Of a stretch of 64,000 bases of DNA, positions 51,117 through 58,672 are shown in pieces (the stretch's first letter is position 1; every line of letters starts with the position of its first letter). Both the position numbers and the translations under genes were made by a program. The notes below the pieces were generated by a model. That model searched no databases, was not told where the DNA came from, and saw only the letters and a list, made by a program, of their open reading frames with translations. Source of the stretch: Salinisphaera sp040361255 (lineage in GTDB: Bacteria; Pseudomonadota; Gammaproteobacteria; Nevskiales; Salinisphaeraceae); the NCBI RefSeq assembly GCF_040361255.1, contig NZ_APNG01000019.1, positions 1 to 64,000 on the forward strand. Direction: 5' to 3'.

Positions 51117-52193
51117 CTAGTCATCACTGGCCTCCAGGGGCAGGATTACGCTGAATACGGTCTGACCCGGGCGGCTTTCGCATTCGATGAGCCCGTGATG
51201 CAGATGAATGAGATATTGCGCGATCGGCAATCCCATGCCGGTACCTTCGGCACGCGAACTGACCATCGGATGAAAAATGCGCGGCAATAGCTCGCGGGCA
51301 ATACCCGGGCCGTTGTCGATGACATCCACGCGCACGACCAGCCGATGCTGGGTGCCGCCGATGGTGAACAGACGCTGGGTGCGTGTACGCAGTACGATGT
51401 CGCCGCTGCCTTCGAGCGCGGTGACCGCATTGCCGACCAGATTGAAAAACGTCTGAATGAGCTGCTCGCGATCGGCCTTGATTTCGGGAATGCTGGGGTC
51501 GAAATCGCGCTTGAGGGTAATATCCGGCGGCAGATCGGAATTGATCAATGCCCGCACATGCTCGAGCGGCTCGTGGATATTGAGCGGCTGCTTGTTGGGT
51601 GGTCGCCGCGGGCCGAGCAGACCATCGACGAGGTTCTGCAGCCGATCGGCTTCACGGATGATGACCGTGGTGAATTCCTTGAGCTCCTCGTCGTCGATTT
51701 CGCGCTCGAGCAGCTGGGCTGCCCCGCGCAAACCGCCGAGCGGGTTCTTGATCTCGTGGGCGAGGCCGCGAATCATTTCGCGGTTGGCCAGATTCTGAAC
51801 CCGCATCTGATCGTCGCGCGAAATACGCAACTGACGATCGAGCGAGAGAAACTCCAGCAGCAGGGCCGCCGCGCCGTTGCGGTCGGTAAACGGGGTCACC
51901 GTGCAGTCGACGGTCAGCGGATCGCCGCCGCCGGCGCGCAGATACAGTTCGCGCTCGGTGAACGCCGCGCCTTCCATCAGGGCCGATTCGAGTTTTTCAC
52001 GATGGTCGGCCAGATAGGGCAGCGCCCGATCGAACGGCTCGCTGCCGCAATGACGTGCCGACACACCAAACAGCATTTCGCTGGCCGTATTCAGATACGT
52101 CACCCGCAGGCGCGAATCCAGACACACCACCGCGGTTTTGAGGTTGTCGAGAATGGTGTCGGGGCGAACGCCGATACTGTCGCGTGAACTCAT
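51117..52193 (-). CDS. glnL: Nitrogen regulation sensor histidine kinase NtrB (GlnL)
   Basis: A 358-residue cytoplasmic kinase: PAS domain (about 12-118), H-box GLAHEIKNPLGGLRGAAQLLE with His146, N-box FFNLVGNAVTALEG and G-boxes VIDNGPGI and GTGMGLPIAQYL. It phosphorylates or dephosphorylates NtrC in response to PII. The chosen start MSSRDSIGV lies 17 codons inside the longest frame. Confidence 0.94.
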   Translation of the reverse strand: MSSRDSIGVRPDTILDNLKTAVVCLDSRLRVTYLNTASEMLFGVSARHCGSEPFDRALPYLADHREKLESALMEGAAFTERELYLRAGGGDPLTVDCTVTPFTDRNGAAALLLEFLSLDRQLRISRDDQMRVQNLANREMIRGLAHEIKNPLGGLRGAAQLLEREIDDEELKEFTTVIIREADRLQNLVDGLLGPRRPPNKQPLNIHEPLEHVRALINSDLPPDITLKRDFDPSIPEIKADREQLIQTFFNLVGNAVTALEGSGDIVLRTRTQRLFTIGGTQHRLVVRVDVIDNGPGIARELLPRIFHPMVSSRAEGTGMGLPIAQYLIHLHHGLIECESRPGQTVFSVILPLEASDD

Positions 52194-52390
52194 GAGGCAG
52201 CTAAAAGCAAGACTCGGGCCAGTGCCGGGCGCGCGTACACGCACAGACCCGGCGACGTCTATGCACCAGCATAGTGCACAACGCGGTAAAACGGGTCGTG
52301 ACTTTTATCGCCGCCGACCGACGGGCCATGCACGGTCTTCACTCGTGCGGCTATGCCGCTTTCAGCCGTACGTTCGGCAAGGCCACGCTT

Positions 52391-52466
52391 GCGTATGTAT
52401 GAAACTCAGTTGGCTCTTCTCAAGCAGGCAGCTTGGGCACACATGAACGTCAAAACACGCGAATAA
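52391..52466 (+). repeat. 78-bp dispersed intergenic repeat, copy 3
   Basis: Aligns with 463-540, sharing GTATGAA, CTCAAGCAGGC, ATGAACG and AACACGCGAATA words. It occupies part of the 52194-52576 gap between ntrB and the DUF4124 gene; nothing else recognisable lies there. Confidence 0.6.
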
Positions 52467-52576
52467 CGCGAAAGACAGACGGTGCGAAGCACAGGGACTC
52501 TGATGCGCACGCGTCATGCTGAACTTTGTACCTAATCGAGAGGCGCTTGCCCCCATACTCGCCCGTGCGGGCCACT

Positions 52577-53254
52577 TCAGCTCGGTGGCGGGGCGCTCGG
52601 GGTGGCGTTGAGCTTGGGCGTGCCGGGCGCGCCGCCGACATTGCCGGCCGATGGCGCGGCCGTTGTGGTGCCGGAGGGCTCGCCGGCATCGCCATCCGTG
52701 TTCTGATTATTGTTGACCGGTGAAATCGCCGAGGGCGGTTTCATGTAGAAGGTCACCGGGTCGGTACGCCGGATTTCGGTGCCCTGATAGAGCAAGGCGG
52801 CGCTGAGCGTATGCATGCCACGCGGGACGTTGCCAAGCTCGAGCTGGGTCGCATCGGTGGGCGACTGCGGGATCGGGCTACCATCAAGATAGTAGGTGAT
52901 CTGCTCGCCATCGCGCAGCTCACCCGTGCCGCTGATGCTTACCGACACCGGCACGATACCGCGCGCATCGCGAAAGGTCTGTTCCGGCTCGGGGCTGATC
53001 AGCTCGGGCATGCGCGAGCCTGCGGTCTGTTTCTTCGCGCGTGCTCGATCCGAAGCGGCCTGAAGCTGCTGGAGCGCATCGGGATTACCATCGACTGACT
53101 GCAAGCCGGGCAGGTTGGCGCGTTTGGCACCGGTTCCTGCCGCACTGTCGCTGTAATGGCGCACGCCCTGAGCATCCACCCAGGTATAGACATCGGCCTG
53201 TGCACTACCCACGGCGGCAAACAGGAACAATAACGGCGTAAGAAAGATTTTCAT
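52577..53254 (-). CDS. DUF4124 domain-containing exported protein
   Basis: A 225-residue secreted protein with a signal peptide ending GSAQA (residue 20) and an N-terminal DUF4124 domain (DVYTWVDAQGVRHYSDSAAG). A central beta-rich, Ig-like region follows (IVPVSVSISGTGELRDGEQITYYLDGSPI), then a low-complexity Pro/Ser/Thr/Ala tail. DUF4124 proteins commonly lie between glnA and ntrB in gammaproteobacteria, as here, but their role is unknown. Confidence 0.85.
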   Translation of the reverse strand: MKIFLTPLLFLFAAVGSAQADVYTWVDAQGVRHYSDSAAGTGAKRANLPGLQSVDGNPDALQQLQAASDRARAKKQTAGSRMPELISPEPEQTFRDARGIVPVSVSISGTGELRDGEQITYYLDGSPIPQSPTDATQLELGNVPRGMHTLSAALLYQGTEIRRTDPVTFYMKPPSAISPVNNNQNTDGDAGEPSGTTTAAPSAGNVGGAPGTPKLNATPSAPPPS

Positions 53255-53283
53255 GGGTTCAATCTAGCGCGAAGCGCGGCCAT

Positions 53284-53317
53284 AAAAAAGGGCGCATCCG
53301 ATAAACGGACGCGCCCT
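53284..53317 (-). terminator. Intrinsic terminator of glnA
   Basis: On the minus strand GGGCGCGTCCG pairs with CGGATGCGCCC around TTTAT, followed by six T. It lies 67 bp after the glnA stop and separates glnA from the downstream DUF4124 gene. Confidence 0.85.
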
Positions 53318-53383
53318 GCCGGCCAGAGGCGTCGCGCGGCTATGCACGCAAGCCCCGGCCTCCCCTGAAGCGGGGGTCCTGCC

Positions 53384-54793
53384 TTAGCAGGAGTAGTACA
53401 TGTCGAACTCGGCCGGATGCGTGCTCATCTTCATGCGCAGCACTTCTTCCATCTTGAGTTCGATATAACCGTCGATCAGGTCGTCGGTGAACACGTCGCC
53501 CTTCTTGAGGAAGTCGCGGTCGTCGGAGAGCGCCTGCAGCGCTTCTTCCAGCGACTGGGCGACGGTCGGGATCGCTTTTTCCTCTTCCGGCGGCAGGTCG
53601 TAGAGATCCTTGTCCATGGCTTCGCCCGGATGGATCTTGTTCTGGATGCCGTCGAGACCGGCCATCATCATCACCGCGAAGGCGAGATAGGGGTTGGCGG
53701 TCGGATCCGGGAAACGCACTTCGATACGACGTGCCTTCGGGCTGGAGACCCACGGAATACGGATCGAAGCCGAACGGTTACGGGCCGAATAAGCCAGCAG
53801 TACCGGCGCTTCAAAGCCTTTGACCAGACGCTTGTAGCTGTTGGTCGAGGCATTGGCAAAGGCGTTGATCGCCTTGGCGTGCTTGATGATGCCGCCGATG
53901 TAGTACAGCGCTTCCTCGGACAGGCCGCCGTATTCTTCACCCGAGAAGATGTTCTTGCCATCCTTGGACAGCGACTGATGCACATGCATGCCGGAGCCGT
54001 TGTCGCCGACCAGCGGCTTGGGCATGAACGTCGCCGTGCGGCCGAAGCTGTGGGCCACGTTGTGCACGCAGTACTTGTAGATCAGCGTCTCGTCGGCTTT
54101 CTTGACCAGCGTATTGAACAGCATGCCGATCTCGCCCTGACCCGCGGTGCCCACTTCGTGGTGATGCACTTCCACGGTCAGGCCCATTTCTTCCATGGCC
54201 AGACACATGGCCGAGCGCATGTCCTGATGACTGTCCACCGGGGGAACCGGGAAATAACCGCCCTTGATGCCGGGGCGATGACCCATGTTGCCTTCCGGAT
54301 ACTGCTTGGCGCTGTTCCAGTAGCCTTCTTCGGAGTCGATGGCGAAACCGGCGCCCTTCATTTCGTTCTGCCAGGTGACCGAATCGAACACGAAGAATTC
54401 GGCTTCCGGGCCAAAGTAGGCGGTATCCGCGATACCGGTCGAAGCCAGATAGGCCTCGGCACGCTTGGCGACGGTACGCGGATCGCGCTCGTAACCCATC
54501 ATGGTGTTGGGTTCGAGTACGTCGCAGCGGATGATGACCGTGGGTTCTTCGAAGAACGGATCCAGCACGGCGGTGCTGTCATCAGGCATGAGCACCATGT
54601 CGGACTCGTTGATGCCCTTCCAGCCGTCGATCGACGAGCCGTCGAACATCTTGCCTTCTTCCATGAACTCTTCGTCGACCACATGCGCCGGCATGGTGAC
54701 GTGCTGTTCCTTACCGCGCGTATCGCAGAAGCGGAAGTCAACGAACTTCGCCTCGGTTTCCTTGATCAGCTTGAGCGCTTCGCTACTCGCCAT
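53384..54793 (-). CDS. glnA: Glutamine synthetase, type I
   Basis: A 469-residue GSI. It shows MFDGSSIDGWKGINESDM, the ATP/metal block YFGPEAEFFVFD, the flap-region HEVGTAGQGEIG, the glutamate-binding GSGMHVHQSL, and the adenylylation tyrosine in DLYDLPPEEEK, marking the regulated beta subtype. It condenses ammonia with glutamate. AAGGAG precedes the ATG at 54793. A sigma54 promoter and an NtrC palindrome lie upstream, and ntrBC lie downstream, so it is the main target of that two-component system. Confidence 0.96.
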   Translation of the reverse strand: MASSEALKLIKETEAKFVDFRFCDTRGKEQHVTMPAHVVDEEFMEEGKMFDGSSIDGWKGINESDMVLMPDDSTAVLDPFFEEPTVIIRCDVLEPNTMMGYERDPRTVAKRAEAYLASTGIADTAYFGPEAEFFVFDSVTWQNEMKGAGFAIDSEEGYWNSAKQYPEGNMGHRPGIKGGYFPVPPVDSHQDMRSAMCLAMEEMGLTVEVHHHEVGTAGQGEIGMLFNTLVKKADETLIYKYCVHNVAHSFGRTATFMPKPLVGDNGSGMHVHQSLSKDGKNIFSGEEYGGLSEEALYYIGGIIKHAKAINAFANASTNSYKRLVKGFEAPVLLAYSARNRSASIRIPWVSSPKARRIEVRFPDPTANPYLAFAVMMMAGLDGIQNKIHPGEAMDKDLYDLPPEEEKAIPTVAQSLEEALQALSDDRDFLKKGDVFTDDLIDGYIELKMEEVLRMKMSTHPAEFDMYYSC

Positions 54794-54862
54794 TGATGAC
54801 TCCTTGTATGTAGAACCCGGTTGAACTGTCTGGTGCAGAGCAACGAGGATAGCCACTATAAA

Positions 54863-54878
54863 GGCAGAATCCGTGCCA
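54863..54878 (-). promoter_or_regulatory. Sigma54 (-24/-12) promoter of glnA
   Basis: TGGCACGGATTCTGCC on the minus strand keeps the invariant GG and GC dinucleotides ten bases apart, as in TGGCACG-N4-TTGC. It lies 70 bp before the glnA start. Confidence 0.75.
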
Positions 54879-54940
54879 CGTCATCTTTGCCTGTTTTCGG
54901 GTCACTGCGGCGCTCAGCGCACTAAAACAGGACGTATACC

Positions 54941-54955
54941 GCACTCAAATAGTGC
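54941..54955. promoter_or_regulatory. NtrC-binding site upstream of glnA
   Basis: GCACTCAAATAGTGC is a perfect palindrome with a 5-base centre, resembling the GCAC-N7-GTGC enhancer sites of enterobacterial glnA. It lies about 65 bp upstream of the sigma54 element. GCAC half-sites at about 54919 and 54970 may be weaker flanking sites. Confidence 0.65.
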
Positions 54956-55052
54956 AATTGAAGATCTATGCACTTTGATTGGGCGGTGGCGCGCAAGACC
55001 CGGTGGCTGGCCTGTTTCGTTATACTCCGCGCTCGAACACAGGACAGTTTGC

Positions 55053-55949
55053 ATGGATTTCCAACAGCTCATCTTTAGGCTGCAGCAGTTCTGGGCCGAG
55101 CAGGGGTGCGCCATCGTGCAGCCCTTGGATATGCCCGTCGGTGCCGGCACCTTCCATCCGGCGACGTTTTTACGCGCGATCGGCCCGGAGCCGTGGCGCG
55201 CGGCCTACGTACAGCCCTCGCGCCGGCCGACCGACGGCCGCTACGGCGACAACCCGAACCGCCTGCAGCATTACTATCAGTTTCAGGTACTGCTCAAGCC
55301 GTCACCGGACAATATCCAGTCGCTCTATCTGCAGTCGCTGGAAGCGCTCGGCCTGGATATGTCGATTCACGACGTACGCTTCGTGGAAGACAACTGGGAG
55401 TCGCCGACACTTGGCGCCTGGGGGCTGGGCTGGGAAATCTGGCTCAACGGCATGGAGATCACCCAGTTCACCTATTTCCAGCAGGCCGGCGGTCTGGATT
55501 GTCGGCCGGTATCGGGCGAGATCACCTACGGGCTGGAGCGTATCGCCATGTATATCCAGAACGTGGAGAGCGTCTACGATCTGGTCTGGTCGGACTCGGC
55601 AGCCGGCACGCTCTATTACGGCGATGTGTTTCACCAGAACGAAGTCGAACAGTCGCGCTACAACTTCGAACAGGCCGATGTCGCCGCGCTGTTCACGCAT
55701 TTCGATGCCCTTGAGGCCGAGTGCCAGCGCCTGGTCGCTGCCGAACTAGCCCTGCCGGCCTACGAACGCATGCTCGAGTGCTCGCACACCTTCAACCTGC
55801 TGGACGCACGTCACGCCATATCGGTGACCGAGCGCCAGGGTTACATCCTGCGTGTACGCACACTTGCCCGCGCCTGTGCCCAGGCCTATTACGCCGCGCG
55901 CGAGGCGCTTGGTTTTCCGCTGCTCAAGAACGACGACGAGGCTGCATGA
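55053..55949 (+). CDS. glyQ: Glycine--tRNA ligase alpha subunit
   Basis: A 298-residue class II synthetase subunit with family blocks LQQFWAEQGCAIVQPLDMPVGAGTFHPATFLRAIGPEPW, YVQPSRRPTDGRYGDNPNR, WESPTLGAWGLGWEIWLNGMEITQF and SGEITYGLERIAMYIQ. It forms the alpha2beta2 enzyme with GlyS. The ATG at 55053 matches the conserved MDFQQLIF start. It overlaps glyS by 4 bp and is divergent from glnA. Confidence 0.96.
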   Translation: MDFQQLIFRLQQFWAEQGCAIVQPLDMPVGAGTFHPATFLRAIGPEPWRAAYVQPSRRPTDGRYGDNPNRLQHYYQFQVLLKPSPDNIQSLYLQSLEALGLDMSIHDVRFVEDNWESPTLGAWGLGWEIWLNGMEITQFTYFQQAGGLDCRPVSGEITYGLERIAMYIQNVESVYDLVWSDSAAGTLYYGDVFHQNEVEQSRYNFEQADVAALFTHFDALEAECQRLVAAELALPAYERMLECSHTFNLLDARHAISVTERQGYILRVRTLARACAQAYYAAREALGFPLLKNDDEAA

Positions 55950-58024
55950 CCGCTACGCTACTCATCGAAATCGGCGTCGAAGAACTGCCGCCCAAGGCGA
56001 TGCGCAGCCTCGCCGATGCGTTTGCGCAGGGTGTCACCGATGCCCTGTCGCAAGCCGGACTCGCGCTTGGCGCGAGCACGCGTTTTGCCACGCCGCGACG
56101 CCTGGCGGTCGCGATTGCCGATGTCGCCGCAGCCACCGAACCCAGTGCAGTCGAAAAGGCGGGGCCAACGCTGGCCATCGCCTACGACGACGCCGGTAAG
56201 CCGACCAAGGCAGCCGAGGGTTTTGCCCGCTCGCTGGGCACCACGGTGGACGCGCTGGAAACCCAGGATAGCGACAAGGGCGAGCGACTGGTCTACCGAG
56301 CCACCGAACCGGGCCAGCCGATCGCGACGCTCGTGCAGCCTGCGGTCGACCAGGCGCTCAAACGCCTGCCCATTCCCAAGCTCATGCGCTGGGGCAACAG
56401 CGAGGCCGCATTCGTACGCCCTGTGCACTGGGTCACGGCGCTGCACGGCGCGGATATCCTGCCGCTGCAGGTGTTCGGACACGGTGCCGGTCGTCAGACG
56501 TACGGCCATCGTTTTCACCACCCGGGGCCGGTCGAGCTGACCCAGGCCGACGACTATGCCCAGGCACTATATAAAGCCCAGGTCGTGGTCGACCCGGATG
56601 CGCGCAAGCAGCGCATCGTCGAACAGGTCGAACAGGTCGCGGCCGACTTTGGCGGGCACGCGTTGATCGACGATGCACTGGTCGAAGAAGTGACCGCGCT
56701 GGCGGAATGGCCGGTGGGTATTGCCGGTCGCTTCGACGAGCGCTTTCTGGTGCTGCCGCGCGAGGTCTTGATTTCGACGTTGCAGGAACACCAACGCTAT
56801 TTCCCGATCGAGAACGACGCGCACGAACTGCTGGCCGGTTTTATTACCGTCGCGAATATCGAAAGCCGCGATGTGGCCCAGGTAATCGCGGGTAACGAAC
56901 GCGTAGTCCGCCCGCGCCTGTCCGATGCGCTGTTCTTCTGGGATCAGGACCGTGGCCAGGGCCTGGCGCATCATGTCGACGGGCTGGCCCGAGTAACCTT
57001 TCAGCAGTCGCTGGGTTCGCTGGCCGACAAGAGCGCGCGTATTGCAGCACTCGGCAAGCGTCTGGTCGAACCCACGGGTGCGAAATCAGACATCATCGAA
57101 CGTGCAGCGGTTCTGGCGAAGACGGATCTGCTCACCGAGATGGTGGGCGAGTTCCCCGATCTGCAGGGCCTGATGGGCTATTACTACGCCCGCGAAGACG
57201 GCGAGCCCGCTGCCGTGGCGGATGCGATTGCCGAACAGTATGCGCCCGCGCGTGCCGGCGCAGATATCGCCGCGACGCCTGCTGGGCGCGCACTCGCCCT
57301 GGCCGACCGACTCGACACGCTTAGCGGCATTTTCGCCATCGGTCGGCGCCCGAGTGGCGACAAGGACCCATTCGGCCTGCGTCGTGCCGCCCTTGGCGTG
57401 CTGCGTACGGTCATCGAGGCCGGCCTCGTTCTCGATCTGCGCGCAGAACTGGGGGCGGCGCTGGCCAACCAGCCGGTCGATGCCGACCCCGATACGCTCG
57501 ATGCCTTATGGATGTTCCACATGGAACGTTTGCGCGGTTACTACGCCGAGCAGGGCATCGCCGGCGATCGCTTCGACGCTGTGGCCGATCTTGGCCTGAC
57601 CGATCTGGTGGATTTTGATCGGCGTATCCGCGCGGTTGATGACTTCGGCCGCGATGCCGACGCGCAGATCGTATGCGGCGCGCACAAGCGTATTCGTAAC
57701 ATTCTGCGCCGCAACGCCGATGAAGCCGACGACCGTCGCTTCGACAGCAACACTCTCCAGGAGTCGGCCGAACGCGAGCTCGCCGAAGCCTACCGCACAC
57801 AACGCGAAGCGGTCGCCGAGGCGATGGCCGCGAACGATCCGGCCGGGGCGTTGCGTGCGCTATCCGCGCTGGCTCGGCCGCTGGACGGCTTTTTCGACCA
57901 GGTCATGGTCATGGCCGAGGACGAGACGCTACGCCGTAACCGGCTTGCCTTGCTGGGCGCGCTGGATCGGCTCTGCCGGCAGGTCGCGGATATTTCCTGC
58001 CTATCGCTCGAACACAGCGATTAG
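55946..58024 (+). CDS. glyS: Glycine--tRNA ligase beta subunit
   Basis: A 692-residue beta subunit. It begins TLLIEIGVEELPPKAMRSL and contains KLMRWGNSEAAFVRPVHWV, LPREVLISTLQEHQRYF, RPRLSDALFFWDQDR, KTDLLTEMVGEFPDLQGLMGYYYA and KDPFGLRRAALGVLR, all expected. It provides tRNA binding for GlyQ. A degenerate parS-like sequence lies within the gene at 57513-57528. Confidence 0.96.
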   Translation: MTATLLIEIGVEELPPKAMRSLADAFAQGVTDALSQAGLALGASTRFATPRRLAVAIADVAAATEPSAVEKAGPTLAIAYDDAGKPTKAAEGFARSLGTTVDALETQDSDKGERLVYRATEPGQPIATLVQPAVDQALKRLPIPKLMRWGNSEAAFVRPVHWVTALHGADILPLQVFGHGAGRQTYGHRFHHPGPVELTQADDYAQALYKAQVVVDPDARKQRIVEQVEQVAADFGGHALIDDALVEEVTALAEWPVGIAGRFDERFLVLPREVLISTLQEHQRYFPIENDAHELLAGFITVANIESRDVAQVIAGNERVVRPRLSDALFFWDQDRGQGLAHHVDGLARVTFQQSLGSLADKSARIAALGKRLVEPTGAKSDIIERAAVLAKTDLLTEMVGEFPDLQGLMGYYYAREDGEPAAVADAIAEQYAPARAGADIAATPAGRALALADRLDTLSGIFAIGRRPSGDKDPFGLRRAALGVLRTVIEAGLVLDLRAELGAALANQPVDADPDTLDALWMFHMERLRGYYAEQGIAGDRFDAVADLGLTDLVDFDRRIRAVDDFGRDADAQIVCGAHKRIRNILRRNADEADDRRFDSNTLQESAERELAEAYRTQREAVAEAMAANDPAGALRALSALARPLDGFFDQVMVMAEDETLRRNRLALLGALDRLCRQVADISCLSLEHSD
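57513..57528. promoter_or_regulatory. parS-like sequence in glyS
   Basis: TGTTCCACATGGAACG differs at two of 16 positions from the recF parS palindrome, one of them in the central CACGTG. Weak candidate only. Confidence 0.3.
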
Positions 58025-58059
58025 ACTGAAAGACCCGACACACGGTCCGGCTGGGCAGC

Positions 58060-58620
58060 ATGAAACTCATCATTCTCGATCGCGACGGCGTCATCAACGA
58101 GGACAGCGACGACTACATCAAGTCGCCGGCCGAGTGGCGCCCGATCCCCGGCAGCCTTGAGGCTATCCTCAAGCTCAAGAACGCGGGTTTTCGGGTCGTG
58201 GTGGCAAGCAACCAGTCCGGGTTGGCCCGAGGCCTGTTCGATTACGACACGCTGTTTGCCATCCACGACAAGATGACCCGAATGCTGGCCGATATCGGCA
58301 CCCATCTGGACGGCATCTTCTTCTGTCCCCACGGACCCGACGACAACTGCCACTGCCGCAAGCCGGCGACCGGCCTGCTCGACGATATCGGCAAGCGCTT
58401 TGGCCGCTCGCTGACCGACACGCCCTTGGTGGGCGACAGCGCGTCCGATATCGAGGCCGCACGTGCCGCGGGTGCGACACCGATGTTGGTACGGACCGGC
58501 AAGCCGGTCGACCCGACCGATCCCGCACTGGAAACAGTGGCCGTCTACGACGATCTGGCAAGCGCGGCCGAGTCCATCATTGCCCGGGACACTGCCCGCC
58601 GACATAAAAAAGGCGGCTAG
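58060..58620 (+). CDS. gmhB: D-glycero-beta-D-manno-heptose-1,7-bisphosphate 7-phosphatase
   Basis: A 186-residue HAD phosphatase of the HisB/GmhB type. Motif I is IILDRDGVINEDSDDYI, motif II VVVASNQSGLARG, the zinc loop FFCPHGPDDNCHCRKPATGLL, and motif IV LVGDSASDIEAARAAG. It makes heptose-1-phosphate for lipopolysaccharide core. It often follows glyS in gammaproteobacteria. Its stop lies inside a bidirectional terminator. Confidence 0.93.
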   Translation: MKLIILDRDGVINEDSDDYIKSPAEWRPIPGSLEAILKLKNAGFRVVVASNQSGLARGLFDYDTLFAIHDKMTRMLADIGTHLDGIFFCPHGPDDNCHCRKPATGLLDDIGKRFGRSLTDTPLVGDSASDIEAARAAGATPMLVRTGKPVDPTDPALETVAVYDDLASAAESIIARDTARRHKKGG

Positions 58621-58634
58621 CAAGCCGCCTTTTT
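58605..58634. terminator. Bidirectional intrinsic terminator between gmhB and gyrB
   Basis: AAAAAA-GGCGGCT-AGCA-AGCCGCC-TTTTT. The 7-bp stem has A- and T-runs on both sides, serving convergent gmhB and gyrB. The gmhB stop TAG is within the hairpin. Confidence 0.9.
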
Positions 58635-58672
58635 CTTCGCCCGCGGCCGAGATGCCCCGGCCTTGTCCAAAG

